A stretch of 64,000 nt of DNA, taken from assembly GCF_008364625.2 (NCBI RefSeq), contig NZ_CP126604.1:186001-250000 (forward strand). Reading direction: 5' to 3'. The stretch comes from Enterobacter dykesii. GTDB lineage: Bacteria; Pseudomonadota; Gammaproteobacteria; Enterobacterales; Enterobacteriaceae. This document shows, piece by piece, positions 1 through 9,504 of this stretch; positions within the stretch are counted from its first letter, which is position 1; every line of letters starts with the position of its first letter. The notes beneath the pieces were generated by a model. The model did not search any database and had not been told where the DNA came from. It saw only the letters and a program-made list of their open reading frames with translations. The translations under genes were made by a program, and so were the position numbers.

Positions 1-2
1 TG

Positions 3-1034
3 GGTCTGGCGATTTCGTCTTCGGTCGCGGGCAAGCTGCAGGAGCGTTTTGGCGTGAAGCGTGTGACCATGGCGTCCGGCATTCTGCTGGGATTGGGCTT
101 TTTCCTGACGGCGCACTCCAGCAACCTGATGATGCTGTGGCTGAGCGCCGGCGTGCTGGTGGGTCTGGCCGATGGCGCAGGTTATCTGCTGACGCTGTCG
201 AACTGCGTGAAGTGGTTCCCGGAGCGTAAAGGCTTAATCTCCGCGTTCGCCATCGGCTCTTATGGCCTGGGCAGCCTCGGGTTCAAATTTATCGACTCCC
301 ATCTGCTGGCGTCCGTTGGCCTCGAAAACACCTTTATGATCTGGGGCGCAATCGTGCTGGTGATGATTCTGTTCGGCGCCACGCTGATGACCGATGCGCC
401 GCAGCAGGAGGTCAAATCCGTTAACGGCGTGGTGGAGAACGACTTCACTCTCGCGCAATCTATGCGTAAACCGCAGTACTGGATGCTGGCGGTGATGTTC
501 CTGACGGCCTGCATGAGCGGTCTTTATGTCATTGGCGTGGCGAAGGATATCGCGCAGGGGATGGTGAAGCTGGATGCGGCTACGGCGGCGAATGCGGTGA
601 CGGTCATCTCCATAGCCAACCTCTCCGGTCGTCTGGTGCTCGGTATTCTGTCTGACAAAATTGCCCGCATCCGTGTGATTACGATTGGGCAGGTGGTTTC
701 GCTGGTCGGTATGGCGGCGCTGTTGTTCGCTCCGCTGAATGAAGCCACCTTCTTTGCGGCGATTGCCTGCGTGGCCTTTAACTTCGGCGGCACCATTACC
801 GTCTTCCCGTCACTGGTGAGCGAGTTCTTTGGCCTGAACAATCTGGCGAAAAACTACGGCGTTATCTATCTTGGCTTCGGGATCGGCAGCATCTGCGGCT
901 CGCTGATTGCCTCCCTGTTCGGCGGGTTCTACGTGACCTTCTGCGTCATATTTGCCTTGCTGATTATCTCGCTGGCGCTCTCGACCACGATTCGCCAGCC
1001 GCAGCGCGAAGTATTCAAAGAAGCGCACGCGTAA
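3..1034 (+). CDS. yhjX: YhjX, MFS transporter of the oxalate/formate antiporter family (5' partial)
   Basis: Inner-membrane major facilitator protein; in E. coli yhjX is pyruvate-induced through YpdA/YpdB and is a suspected pyruvate transporter. The frame is open from the window's first bases, and residues such as LAISSSVAGKLQERFG precede the GTG at 54, so the true start lies before the window; about 57 residues of the roughly 400-residue family length are missing. Hydrophobic helices run throughout, with loop motifs WFPERKG and LSGRLVLGILSDK typical of the family. It ends in IRQPQREVFKEAHA, close to E. coli YhjX. A terminator follows at once. It precedes eptB in the same orientation, as in E. 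coli. Identity is confident; the substrate is inferred from E. coli. Confidence 0.93.
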   Translation, partial: GLAISSSVAGKLQERFGVKRVTMASGILLGLGFFLTAHSSNLMMLWLSAGVLVGLADGAGYLLTLSNCVKWFPERKGLISAFAIGSYGLGSLGFKFIDSHLLASVGLENTFMIWGAIVLVMILFGATLMTDAPQQEVKSVNGVVENDFTLAQSMRKPQYWMLAVMFLTACMSGLYVIGVAKDIAQGMVKLDAATAANAVTVISIANLSGRLVLGILSDKIARIRVITIGQVVSLVGMAALLFAPLNEATFFAAIACVAFNFGGTITVFPSLVSEFFGLNNLAKNYGVIYLGFGIGSICGSLIASLFGGFYVTFCVIFALLIISLALSTTIRQPQREVFKEAHA

Positions 1035-1042
1035 GCTGTATG

Positions 1043-1069
1043 AAAGAGGCCTCTGTGGCCTCTTTTTTC
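1043..1069 (+). terminator. Rho-independent terminator of yhjX
   Basis: A 9-bp perfect stem (aaagaggcc / ggcctcttt) with a 5-base loop runs into a T-rich tract, 9 bases after the yhjX stop. Confidence 0.9.
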
Positions 1070-1273
1070 TTTATGCGAGACGCTTCCCGTCTCGATATTT
1101 TGTAAAAATTTACACCGATCACACTCTCTGCTGCCACTTTTCTCTCCCGCTGTGGTCTACTTACCGCGCTTGTAGACGTTTCTCATAACGCTTCCTTACG
1201 CATTTACTTACTCTGTCCGCTTTCTCTTTGAGATTCGACGGGTCTTTATACCCCTTCCCCCAGGGTTGTTTGC

Positions 1274-2968
1274 ATGAAATACATTAGGTCTCTTACCCAG
1301 CAAAGATTGTGTCTGATGCTGGCTGTCTATATCGGATTATTTCTGAATGGCGCGGTACTGTTCAGAAGAGTGGAAGGTTATTTTGAAAACCTTACCGTGA
1401 GTAATGGTATTTTTGCCGCCATTGAAGTGTTCGGCTCCGTCCTCGCTACCTTCTTCCTCTTACGCCTGCTGTCCCTTTTTGGCCGACGTACCTGGCAAAT
1501 TTTGGCCTCGCTGGTGGTGATTATTTCCGCCGCCGCAAGCTATTACATGACCTTTATGAACGTGGTCATTGGTTACGGTATCGTTGCCTCGGTGATGACC
1601 ACGGATATCGACCTCTCGAAAGAGGTGGTAGGGAAAGGCTTTATCGTCTGGACGGTTTTAGCCTGTCTGATCCCGCTGTTCTTTATCTGGAGCAATACCT
1701 GCCGCTATACGCTGTTACGCCAGCTGCGCACCCGTGGACAGCGGATCCGCAATATCGTCGTCGTCCTGCTGGCCGGTCTGCTGGTATGGGCGCCTATTCG
1801 CCTGATGGAGACGCAGCAAAAACGCCTCGAAAAAAGAACGGGCGTGGATATGCCAAGCTATGGCGGCGTGGTGGCAAACTCGTATTTGCCGTCTAACTGG
1901 CTGTCAGCGTTAGGTCTGTATGCCTGGGCGCAGGCGGACGAATCCAGTGATGTGAAATCGCTGATCAATCCAACGAAACAATTCACCTACCAGCCGCCAG
2001 CCGACGGGATTGATGATACGTACGTCGTCTTTGTCATCGGCGAAACGACGCGCTGGGATCATATGGGTATTCTCGGCTATAACCGGGATACCACGCCAAA
2101 GCTGGCGCAGGAGAAAAACCTGGTGGCTTACCGTGGCTATTCCTGCGATACCGCAACGAAGCTTTCGCTGCGCTGTATGTTTGTGCGTGAAGGCGGTGCA
2201 AGCGATAACCCGCAACGCACGCTGAAAGAGCAGAACGTGTTTGCCGTGCTGAAGCAGCTTGGATTTAGCTCAGACCTGTTCGCCATGCAAAGTGAGATGT
2301 GGTTCTACACCAATACTCTGGCAGATAACATAGCGTACCGTGAGCAGATTGGCGCCGAGCCGCGTAACCGCGGCAAAAACGTCGACGACATGCTGCTGCT
2401 GGAAGAGATGTCGCAATCCCTCAAGAACCATCCGCAGGGTAAGCATCTGGTTATTCTGCATACCAAAGGGTCGCATTACAGCTATTATCAGCGCTACACG
2501 CGTGATTTCGCGAAGTGGCAGCCTGAGTGCGTGGGCATTAATAAAGACTGCAGCAAGCAGGAGCTGATCAACGCCTACGATAACTCGGTGCTGTACGTGG
2601 ATACCTTCCTGAGTCGGGTGATCGACCAGCTGCGCGATAAAAAAGCGATTGTGATTTACGCGGCAGACCACGGTGAATCCATCAACGAGAAAGAGCACCT
2701 GCACGGTACGCCGCGCAAGCTGGCACCGCCAGAGCAGTTCCGCGTGCCGATGATCATGTGGATGTCGGATAAGTATCTGGAAAATCCGGAGAAGGCGAAG
2801 ATGTTTGCTCAGCTGAAAAAAGAGGCGGAGATGAAGGTGCCGCGTCGTCACGTTGAGCTTTACGACACCATTATGGGCTGTCTCGGCTATACCTCACCGA
2901 ACGGTGGGATTAACGAAAACAACAACTGGTGTAAACTCCCTGATAACAGCGTAAAAGCCGCGCAGTAG
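1274..2968 (+). CDS. eptB: EptB, Kdo(2)-lipid A phosphoethanolamine 7''-transferase
   Basis: Inner-membrane enzyme that moves phosphoethanolamine from phosphatidylethanolamine onto the outer Kdo of lipopolysaccharide. At 564 residues it matches E. coli EptB. Membrane segments lie at about 12-32, 45-68, 77-97, 122-142 and 160-177, followed by a periplasmic alkaline-phosphatase-type domain. Metal and catalytic residues by comparison with MCR-1/EptA: E257 in GETTR, T295 as the likely nucleophile in CDTATKLSLRC (C291 and C301 forming the usual disulfide), D465-H466 in AADHGES, and H477. In E. coli it is controlled by sigma-E and the sRNA MgrR; I cannot confirm that here. A 7-bp hairpin at 2974-2992 follows the stop but its T-run is distant, so termination there is doubtful. 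Confidence 0.95.
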   Translation: MKYIRSLTQQRLCLMLAVYIGLFLNGAVLFRRVEGYFENLTVSNGIFAAIEVFGSVLATFFLLRLLSLFGRRTWQILASLVVIISAAASYYMTFMNVVIGYGIVASVMTTDIDLSKEVVGKGFIVWTVLACLIPLFFIWSNTCRYTLLRQLRTRGQRIRNIVVVLLAGLLVWAPIRLMETQQKRLEKRTGVDMPSYGGVVANSYLPSNWLSALGLYAWAQADESSDVKSLINPTKQFTYQPPADGIDDTYVVFVIGETTRWDHMGILGYNRDTTPKLAQEKNLVAYRGYSCDTATKLSLRCMFVREGGASDNPQRTLKEQNVFAVLKQLGFSSDLFAMQSEMWFYTNTLADNIAYREQIGAEPRNRGKNVDDMLLLEEMSQSLKNHPQGKHLVILHTKGSHYSYYQRYTRDFAKWQPECVGINKDCSKQELINAYDNSVLYVDTFLSRVIDQLRDKKAIVIYAADHGESINEKEHLHGTPRKLAPPEQFRVPMIMWMSDKYLENPEKAKMFAQLKKEAEMKVPRRHVELYDTIMGCLGYTSPNGGINENNNWCKLPDNSVKAAQ

Positions 2969-3018
2969 CTGCTCTGGCGAGAATATCGCCAGTTGAATGG
3001 CTTTTTGAAAATAAGGGA

Positions 3019-3047
3019 TTGACGGGGGCGCACCTCAGCAGTAAGAT
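3019..3047 (+). promoter_or_regulatory. Promoter of the proline tRNA
   Basis: TTGACG (3019-3024), a 17-bp spacer and TAAGAT (3042-3047), followed by a GC-rich discriminator, typical of a stringently controlled stable-RNA promoter. The tRNA begins 12 bases after the -10 box. Confidence 0.75.
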
Positions 3048-3059
3048 GCGCTCCGCATT

Positions 3060-3136
3060 CGGCGAGTAGCGCAGCTTGGTAGCGCAACTGGTTTGGGACC
3101 AGTGGGTCGGAGGTTCGAATCCTCTCTCGCCGACCA
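3060..3136 (+). tRNA. tRNA-Pro (anticodon UGG)
   Basis: A 77-nt cloverleaf with encoded CCA. The anticodon stem is ACTGG/CCAGT around the loop TTTGGGA, giving anticodon TGG at 3094-3096. It sits between eptB and dppA, where E. coli has proK (anticodon CGG). The whole sequence, from memory, matches E. coli proM (UGG) rather than proK, so I leave the symbol blank. A UGG tRNA with cmo5U34 reads all four proline codons. Confidence 0.97.
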
Positions 3137-3143
3137 CATTCTG

Positions 3144-3174
3144 AAAAGGGCTAATCGCAAGGTTAGCCCTTTTT
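3144..3174 (+). terminator. Terminator of the tRNA-Pro gene
   Basis: Stem aaaagggctaa / ttagcccttttt with an 8-base loop and terminal T-run, 8 bases after the CCA end. Confidence 0.9.
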
Positions 3175-3554
3175 GCATTATGATCTTATCCCGTCAGAGT
3201 ATCCAAAACGCCCCTTAGGCCTGCTTCTCCCTGCCTGTTAACGATTTTGTGACATAATCCATTGTATTTTTTTATATATAGATTGATCTTTTTTCGCGTT
3301 GCTTATGGATAACCTCAGCATTTTTCGCTGTGCGTTTTAACGTTCGCGGTATTTAGTGCTCAGATAATCACCATTCCGCAAGAAAATTTACCCATTCTGA
3401 ATAAAAGTTAATCACTGATTGTTGCGAAATATGAAGAGACTTGTGCTGCAAGATAGCGAGTAGCATAAATTTCCCTGCTGAAAACTGGCATACATAGTTT
3501 TTTTAATCTTTGTTTGCGGTTTCTCACACTCAGCGTAAATCCCCGTCACCTGTA
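3175..3554. other. AT-rich intergenic stretch with no recognised gene
   Basis: The left part of the long region before dppA. It holds AT-rich runs (for example around 3265-3290) but no open frame or hairpin gene that I can support. It could contain regulator sites for dpp. Confidence 0.5.
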
Positions 3555-3583
3555 TTGACGTTTTCACATTCTGTTGACAGATT
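3555..3583 (+). promoter_or_regulatory. Candidate dppA promoter
   Basis: TTGACG (3555-3560), 17-bp spacer, CAGATT (3578-3583). This places the start near 3591, about 166 bases before the dppA ATG, which fits the long leader reported for E. coli dppA. A second TTGACA at 3574-3579 overlaps it, so the exact start is uncertain. Confidence 0.4.
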
Positions 3584-3715
3584 GTAGGGCATGAGGGGCA
3601 TTTCAGGGACGATCTGCGCTGCAACTCAAACGCTCTTCTGAAAGGATTCTCCATCCCTTTAAAGCCTTCGGGCATCTCCGACCGGACCGGGTAAAAAATA
3701 AATAAAGGTCTGGCG

Positions 3716-3745
3716 GCGTAACACAACAAAGCAAAACATCACATT
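3716..3745 (+). promoter_or_regulatory. Candidate GcvB sRNA target in the dppA leader
   Basis: A C/A-rich, nearly G-free tract just upstream of the dppA Shine-Dalgarno (ggag, 3746-3749). GcvB represses E. coli dppA by pairing its G/U-rich R1 region with such a tract. The gcvB gene itself is not in this window. Confidence 0.5.
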
Positions 3746-3756
3746 GGAGCAGAATA

Positions 3757-5364
3757 ATGAGTATTTCCTTGAAGAAGTCAGGGATGCTGAAGCTTGGTCT
3801 GAGCCTGGTGGCTATGACCGTGGCAGCAAGCGTACAGGCAAAAACCCTGGTTTACTGTTCTGAAGGCTCGCCGGAAGGCTTTAACCCACAGCTCTTTACC
3901 TCTGGTACGACTTACGACGCAAGCTCTGTACCGATCTATAACCGTCTGGTTGAATTCAAAACCGGTACCACGGAAGTGATTCCGGGTCTGGCCGAGAAGT
4001 GGGACGTCAGCGAAGACGGTAAAACCTATACCTTCCACCTGCGCCAGGGCGTGAAGTGGCAGGACAGCAAAGAATTCAAACCAACGCGCGACTTTAACGC
4101 CGACGACGTTGTGTTCTCCTTTGACCGTCAGAAAAACGCTCAGAACCCGTACCATAAAGTGTCTGGCGGCAGCTATGAATACTTCGAAGGGATGGGTCTG
4201 CCAGACCTGATCGCTGAAGTGAAAAAAGTGGACGATAAAACGGTTCAGTTCGTGCTGACGCGTCCGGAAGCGCCATTCCTGGCTGACCTGGCCATGGACT
4301 TCGCTTCAATTCTGTCCAAAGAGTACGCGGACAACATGCTGAAAGCCGGTACGCCGGAAAAAGTCGACCTGAACCCAATCGGTACCGGTCCATTCCAGCT
4401 GCTGCAGTACCAGAAAGACTCCCGCATTCTGTATAAAGCGTTCGAAGGCTATTGGGGCACCAAGCCGAAAATTGACCGTCTGGTCTTCTCCATTACGCCT
4501 GATGCATCAGTGCGTTATGCAAAACTGCAGAAAAACGAATGCCAGGTGATGCCGTACCCGAACCCTGCTGATATCGCCCGCATGAAGCAGGACAAGAATA
4601 TCAACCTGCTGGAGCAGGCTGGCCTGAACGTGGGCTATCTCTCCTTCAACACCGAGAAGAAACCGTTTGATGACGTGAAGGTGCGTCAGGCGCTGACCTA
4701 CGCGGTGAACAAAGAAGCGATCATCAAGGCGGTTTACCAGGGCGCTGGCGTCGCTGCCAAAAACCTGATCCCACCAACCATGTGGGGCTATAACGACGAC
4801 GTTAAAGACTACACCTACGATCCTGAGAAAGCGAAAGCGCTGCTGAAAGAAGCGGGCCAGGACAAAGGCTTTACCGTTGAGCTGTGGGCGATGCCGGTAC
4901 AGCGTCCGTACAACCCGAACGCACGCCGTATGGCGGAAATGGTTCAGGCAGACTGGGCTAAGGTTGGCGTTCAGGCCAAGATTGTGACCTACGAGTGGGG
5001 CGAGTATCTGAAGCGCGCCAAAGCGGGTGAGCACCAGGCAGTCATGATGGGCTGGACCGGTGATAACGGGGATCCGGACAACTTCTTCGCCACCCTGTTC
5101 AGCTGCGCGGCGGCGAAAGACGGTTCTAACTACTCTCGCTGGTGCTACAAGCCGTTTGAAGACCTCATCCAGCCGGCGCGTGCGACCGACGATCACAACA
5201 AACGTATTGAACTGTACAAGCAGGCTCAGGTTGTTATGCACGATCAGGCTCCGGCGCTGATTGTTGCTCACTCCACCGTGTACGAGCCAGTGCGTAAAGA
5301 AGTGAAGGGCTACGTGGTTGATCCACTTGGCAAACACCACTTCGAAAACGTATCTGTTGAATAA
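3757..5364 (+). CDS. dppA: DppA, periplasmic dipeptide-binding protein
   Basis: Solute-binding protein of the dipeptide ABC importer; in E. coli it also binds haem and serves dipeptide chemotaxis through Tap. It has 535 residues with a Sec signal peptide (n-region SLKKSG, hydrophobic core 11-24) cleaved after VQA at 28. The mature protein is a family-5 extracellular solute-binding fold, with conserved GLAEKWDVSEDGKTYTFHLR near the N-terminus. The start follows ggag with normal spacing. It is the first gene of dppABCDF; a palindromic repeat pair separates it from dppB, as expected for an abundant binding protein expressed above its membrane partners. Confidence 0.97.
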   Translation: MSISLKKSGMLKLGLSLVAMTVAASVQAKTLVYCSEGSPEGFNPQLFTSGTTYDASSVPIYNRLVEFKTGTTEVIPGLAEKWDVSEDGKTYTFHLRQGVKWQDSKEFKPTRDFNADDVVFSFDRQKNAQNPYHKVSGGSYEYFEGMGLPDLIAEVKKVDDKTVQFVLTRPEAPFLADLAMDFASILSKEYADNMLKAGTPEKVDLNPIGTGPFQLLQYQKDSRILYKAFEGYWGTKPKIDRLVFSITPDASVRYAKLQKNECQVMPYPNPADIARMKQDKNINLLEQAGLNVGYLSFNTEKKPFDDVKVRQALTYAVNKEAIIKAVYQGAGVAAKNLIPPTMWGYNDDVKDYTYDPEKAKALLKEAGQDKGFTVELWAMPVQRPYNPNARRMAEMVQADWAKVGVQAKIVTYEWGEYLKRAKAGEHQAVMMGWTGDNGDPDNFFATLFSCAAAKDGSNYSRWCYKPFEDLIQPARATDDHNKRIELYKQAQVVMHDQAPALIVAHSTVYEPVRKEVKGYVVDPLGKHHFENVSVE

Positions 5365-5377
5365 TAAGTAGGGTGTT

Positions 5378-5460
5378 CTCCCTCTCCCTCTGGGAGAGGG
5401 CAGGTGTGAGGGGCGTGCATGCATCCCCTCACCCTAACCTTCTCCCGCTCGGAGAGGGAA
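5378..5460. repeat. Inverted pair of REP-like palindromes between dppA and dppB
   Basis: Copy A (5380-5413) has CCCTCTCCC-TCT-GGGAGAGGG followed by a G-rich tail. Copy B (5424-5459) is the same unit in inverse orientation. They meet at the palindrome TGCATGCA. The arrangement resembles a BIME and could stabilise the dppA message or dampen dppB expression. Further single copies lie at 38138, 50935 and 52700. Confidence 0.85.
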
Positions 5461-5525
5461 TTTACATTTGTGAGCAATACAGACGTCACGCCACTGGTCG
5501 TGCGTCATCAGAGAGAATCCGGGTT

Positions 5526-6545
5526 ATGTTGCAGTTCATCCTCCGACGTCTGGGACTTGTTATCCCCACGTTTATCGGTATCACCCTTCTCACTTTTGCC
5601 TTCGTCCATATGATCCCCGGCGACCCGGTAATGATTATGGCGGGCGAGCGTGGTATTTCCCCTGAGCGCCATGCACAGCTGCTGGCGGAACTCGGTCTCG
5701 ATAAGCCGATGTGGCAGCAATATCTCCACTATATCTGGGGCGTATTGCACGGTGATTTAGGGATTTCGCTGAAAAGCCGTCTTCCGGTGTGGGACGAGTT
5801 CGTGCCGCGTTTTAAAGCGACGCTGGAGCTTGGCGTCTGCGCTATGATTTTCGCCACTGCGGTGGGTATTCCTGTCGGGGTACTGGCTGCCGTCAAGCGT
5901 GGCTCTATTTTTGACCACACCGCGGTGGGCCTGGCGCTGACCGGCTACTCCATGCCTATCTTCTGGTGGGGCATGATGCTGATCATGCTGGTATCGGTGC
6001 AGCTTAACCTGACACCGGTCTCTGGGCGCGTCAGTGATATGGTCTTCCTGGATGACTCCAACCCGCTCACCGGCTTTATGCTGATTGATACGGCTATCTG
6101 GGGCGAAGAGGGCAACTTCATTGATGCCGTGGCGCACATGATCCTGCCTGCCATGGTGCTGGGCACCATTCCTCTGGCGGTGATCGTGCGTATGACCCGC
6201 TCATCGATGCTGGAAGTGCTGGGTGAGGATTATATCCGCACCGCGCGCGCCAAGGGCCTGACGCGTATGCGCGTCATCATCGTGCATGCGCTGCGTAACG
6301 CCATGCTGCCGGTGGTGACCGTTATCGGCCTCCAGGTGGGGACGTTGCTGGCGGGGGCGATCCTGACCGAAACCATTTTCTCCTGGCCGGGTCTTGGACG
6401 CTGGCTGATTGACGCGCTGCAACGCCGTGACTATCCGGTTGTGCAGGGCGGTGTATTGCTGGTCGCGACGATGATTATCCTCGTCAACCTGCTGGTCGAT
6501 TTGCTGTACGGCGTGGTGAACCCGCGTATTCGTCATAAGAAGTAA
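5526..6545 (+). CDS. dppB: DppB, dipeptide ABC transporter permease
   Basis: Inner-membrane permease that pairs with DppC to form the channel of the dipeptide importer. At 339 residues (start MLQFILRRLG) it equals E. coli DppB. It has an N-terminal membrane anchor, six predicted membrane segments in all, and the cytoplasmic EAA-type loop with GEDYIRTARAKGL that docks the ATPases. The open frame extends upstream to 5373 only because the REP pair happens to be open in this phase, so I reject that longer start. Confidence 0.96.
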   Translation: MLQFILRRLGLVIPTFIGITLLTFAFVHMIPGDPVMIMAGERGISPERHAQLLAELGLDKPMWQQYLHYIWGVLHGDLGISLKSRLPVWDEFVPRFKATLELGVCAMIFATAVGIPVGVLAAVKRGSIFDHTAVGLALTGYSMPIFWWGMMLIMLVSVQLNLTPVSGRVSDMVFLDDSNPLTGFMLIDTAIWGEEGNFIDAVAHMILPAMVLGTIPLAVIVRMTRSSMLEVLGEDYIRTARAKGLTRMRVIIVHALRNAMLPVVTVIGLQVGTLLAGAILTETIFSWPGLGRWLIDALQRRDYPVVQGGVLLVATMIILVNLLVDLLYGVVNPRIRHKK

Positions 6546-6554
6546 GGGACCATC

Positions 6555-7457
6555 ATGTCACAAGTCACTCAAAATAAAGTGGTCGCTGCACCGGTTCCTA
6601 TGACGCCGTTGCAGGAATTCTGGCACTACTTCAAGCGCAATAAAGGCGCGGTGGTAGGGCTAGTGTATGTCGTAATCATGATCCTGATTGCGGTGTTTGC
6701 GAACTTCCTCGCACCGTATAACCCGGCGGACCAGTTCCGCGATGCGCTGCTCGCGCCGCCTGCCTGGCAGGATGGCGGTAGCCTGACGCACCTGCTGGGT
6801 ACCGATGACGTGGGCCGCGACGTGCTGTCGCGTCTTATGTACGGCGCGCGCCTGTCGCTGCTTGTCGGCTGCCTGGTGGTGGTGTTGTCTCTGATTATGG
6901 GGATCGTTCTCGGCCTGGTTGCCGGTTACTTCGGCGGCATCGTTGATAACATCATCATGCGTATCGTCGATATTATGCTGGCGCTGCCAAGTCTGCTGCT
7001 GGCGCTGGTGCTGGTAGCGATCTTCGGCCCGTCGATAGGCAATGCCGCGCTGGCGTTGACCTTCGTGGCGCTTCCTCACTACGTGCGTTTAACCCGTGCG
7101 GCGGTGCTGGTGGAAGTGAACCGCGACTACGTCACCGCTTCTCGCGTGGCGGGTGCCGGTGCGATGCGCCAGATGTTTGTCAATATCTTCCCGAACTGCC
7201 TTGCGCCGCTGATCGTTCAGGCGTCGCTCGGTTTCTCTAACGCCATTCTTGATATGGCCGCTCTTGGCTTCCTGGGCATGGGTGCGCAGCCGCCAACACC
7301 GGAGTGGGGCACCATGCTCTCCGACGTGTTGCAGTTCGCACAAAGCGCCTGGTGGGTTGTCACCTTCCCGGGTCTGGCAATCCTGCTGACGGTGCTGGCA
7401 TTTAACCTGATGGGTGATGGCCTGCGTGATGCGCTTGATCCCAAACTGAAGCAGTAA
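6555..7457 (+). CDS. dppC: DppC, dipeptide ABC transporter permease
   Basis: Second permease of the dipeptide importer, 300 residues. It has the OppC-type N-terminal membrane segment (about residues 35-55), the motif [14 protein letters not shown] in the periplasmic loop, and five further membrane helices with a coupling loop near [14 protein letters not shown]. It starts 9 bases after dppB, so the two are co-translated in the dppABCDF operon. Confidence 0.97.
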   Translation: MSQVTQNKVVAAPVPMTPLQEFWHYFKRNKGAVVGLVYVVIMILIAVFANFLAPYNPADQFRDALLAPPAWQDGGSLTHLLGTDDVGRDVLSRLMYGARLSLLVGCLVVVLSLIMGIVLGLVAGYFGGIVDNIIMRIVDIMLALPSLLLALVLVAIFGPSIGNAALALTFVALPHYVRLTRAAVLVEVNRDYVTASRVAGAGAMRQMFVNIFPNCLAPLIVQASLGFSNAILDMAALGFLGMGAQPPTPEWGTMLSDVLQFAQSAWWVVTFPGLAILLTVLAFNLMGDGLRDALDPKLKQ

Positions 7458-7467
7458 GAGGCACGAG

Positions 7468-8451
7468 ATGGCGTTATTAAATGTAGATAAATTATCGGTG
7501 CACTTCGGCGACGAGGGCACCCCGTTTCGCGCCGTGGACCGCATCAGCTACAGCGTAAATCAAGGCGAAGTGGTTGGCATTGTCGGGGAATCCGGCTCCG
7601 GTAAGTCGGTGAGCTCACTGGCGATCATGGGGCTGATAGATTACCCGGGCCGCGTGATGGCGGAAAACCTGCAGTTCAACGGTCAGGATCTGAAGCGCAT
7701 TTCTGAAAAACAGCGCCGCCAGCTGGTGGGCGCTGAAGTGGCGATGATTTTCCAGGATCCCATGACCAGCCTGAACCCCTGCTACACCGTTGGTTTCCAG
7801 ATTATGGAAGCGATTAAGGTGCATCAGGGCGGGAATAAGAAAACCCGTCGTCAGCGGGCGATCGACCTGCTGAACCAGGTGGGTATTCCTGACCCGGCAT
7901 CACGCCTGGACGTTTACCCGCACCAGCTCTCCGGAGGGATGAGCCAGCGCGTGATGATCGCGATGGCGATTGCCTGTCGACCAAAACTGCTGATTGCAGA
8001 TGAACCGACGACGGCGTTGGATGTGACCATCCAGGCGCAAATCATCGAACTGCTGCTGGAGCTGCAGCAGAAAGAGAATATGGCGCTGGTGCTGATTACG
8101 CACGATCTGGCGCTGGTGGCCGAAGCCGCCCACAAAATCATCGTGATGTATGCCGGCCAGGTGGTCGAGACCGGAAATTCACACGATATTTTCCGCGCGC
8201 CGCGTCACCCGTATACCCAGGCGCTGTTACGCGCGCTGCCGGAGTTTGCCCAGGACAAAGCGCGTCTGGCGTCGCTGCCGGGTGTGGTGCCGGGTAAATA
8301 TGACCGTCCGCAGGGCTGTCTGCTCAATCCGCGCTGTCCGTATGCGACGGACAAATGCCGGGCAGAAGAGCCAGAGCTGAACCAGCTTGCTGACGGTCGT
8401 CAGTCGAAATGCCACTACCCACTCGATGATGCCGGGAGGCCAACACTATGA
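7468..8451 (+). CDS. dppD: DppD, dipeptide transporter ATP-binding protein
   Basis: One of two ATPases that power the dipeptide importer (327 residues). Walker A is GESGSGKS (residues 40-47), the ABC signature is LSGGMSQR, and Walker B is [12 protein letters not shown], followed by the switch His in ITHD. The C-terminal oligopeptide-type extension carries four cysteines ([14 protein letters not shown] and a later C), as in OppD/DppD proteins that can bind an iron-sulfur cluster. Its last four bases overlap the dppF start (ATGA). Confidence 0.97.
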   Translation: MALLNVDKLSVHFGDEGTPFRAVDRISYSVNQGEVVGIVGESGSGKSVSSLAIMGLIDYPGRVMAENLQFNGQDLKRISEKQRRQLVGAEVAMIFQDPMTSLNPCYTVGFQIMEAIKVHQGGNKKTRRQRAIDLLNQVGIPDPASRLDVYPHQLSGGMSQRVMIAMAIACRPKLLIADEPTTALDVTIQAQIIELLLELQQKENMALVLITHDLALVAEAAHKIIVMYAGQVVETGNSHDIFRAPRHPYTQALLRALPEFAQDKARLASLPGVVPGKYDRPQGCLLNPRCPYATDKCRAEEPELNQLADGRQSKCHYPLDDAGRPTL

Positions 8452-9461
8452 GTACGCAACAGGCCACCACGCAACAACCGCTGCTGCAGGCCATCGATCT
8501 GAAAAAATACTACCCGGTGAAGAAGGGGCTGTTTGCCCCTGAACGCCTGGTGAAAGCGCTGGACGGCGTTTCCTTTAACCTCGAACGCGGTAAAACGCTG
8601 GCGGTGGTAGGGGAGTCAGGCTGCGGCAAATCCACGCTGGGCCGTCTGCTGACGATGATTGAAGTGCCGACCGGCGGCGAACTCTACTATCAGGGGCAGG
8701 ATCTGCTCAAGCACGATCCGCAGGCGCAGAAGCTGCGTCGCCAGAAAATCCAGATTGTGTTCCAGAACCCGTATGGTTCCTTGAACCCGCGTAAAAAAGT
8801 CGGGCAGATTCTGGAAGAGCCGCTGCTGATCAACAGTAATCTGAGCAAGGAGCAGCGCCGTGAAAAAGCGCTGGCGATGATGGCGAAGGTCGGCCTCAAA
8901 ACCGAGCATTACGATCGCTATCCGCACATGTTCTCCGGCGGCCAGCGTCAGCGTATTGCTATTGCGCGCGGGCTGATGCTCGATCCGGACGTGGTGATTG
9001 CCGATGAGCCGGTCTCCGCGCTCGACGTATCCGTACGTGCGCAGGTGCTGAACCTTATGATGGATCTCCAGCAGGAGCTGGGGCTGTCTTACGTGTTCAT
9101 CTCCCACGACCTGTCGGTTGTCGAGCACATTGCTGATGAAGTGATGGTGATGTACCTGGGACGCTGCGTGGAGAAGGGGACTAAAGACCAGATCTTTAAT
9201 AACCCTCGTCACCCGTATACCCAGGCGCTGCTGTCTGCGACGCCGCGTCTGAACCCGGACGATCGTCGTGAGCGTATCAAGCTGACGGGTGAACTGCCAA
9301 GTCCGCTGAATCCGCCTCCGGGATGTGCATTCAACGCCCGCTGCAGCCGCCGCTTTGGCCCGTGCACCCAGCTCCAGCCGCAGCTGAAGGAGTATGGCGG
9401 CCAGCTGGTTGCCTGCTTTGCGGTCGATCAGGATGAAAATGGCGAGAAGCCACATCCATAA
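8448..9461 (+). CDS. dppF: DppF, dipeptide transporter ATP-binding protein
   Basis: Second ATPase of the dipeptide importer (337 residues). Walker A is GESGCGKST, signature FSGGQRQR, Walker [13 protein letters not shown], switch region ISHD. The C-terminal cysteine-bearing tail ([14 protein letters not shown]) matches DppF/OppF. It is translationally coupled to dppD by a 4-base overlap and is the last gene of the operon, facing coaA across a shared terminator. In E. coli the gene downstream is yhjV, not coaA. Confidence 0.97.
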   Translation: MSTQQATTQQPLLQAIDLKKYYPVKKGLFAPERLVKALDGVSFNLERGKTLAVVGESGCGKSTLGRLLTMIEVPTGGELYYQGQDLLKHDPQAQKLRRQKIQIVFQNPYGSLNPRKKVGQILEEPLLINSNLSKEQRREKALAMMAKVGLKTEHYDRYPHMFSGGQRQRIAIARGLMLDPDVVIADEPVSALDVSVRAQVLNLMMDLQQELGLSYVFISHDLSVVEHIADEVMVMYLGRCVEKGTKDQIFNNPRHPYTQALLSATPRLNPDDRRERIKLTGELPSPLNPPPGCAFNARCSRRFGPCTQLQPQLKEYGGQLVACFAVDQDENGEKPHP

Positions 9462-9463
9462 CG

Positions 9464-9492
9464 AAAAAAACCGGCGCTAAGCCGGTTTTTTT
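9464..9492. terminator. Bidirectional terminator between dppF and coaA
   Basis: GC stem ccggc / gccgg with a 5-base loop, flanked by A-run and T-run on both sides, so it can end transcripts from either strand. It lies exactly between the converging genes at the rearrangement junction. Confidence 0.9.
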
Positions 9493-9504
9493 ATGTCTGC
9501 TTGA

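Noticed and set aside
5373..5525. In-frame upstream extension of dppB
   Set aside because: The codons come from the REP-like pair, and the family start with proper context is at 5526.
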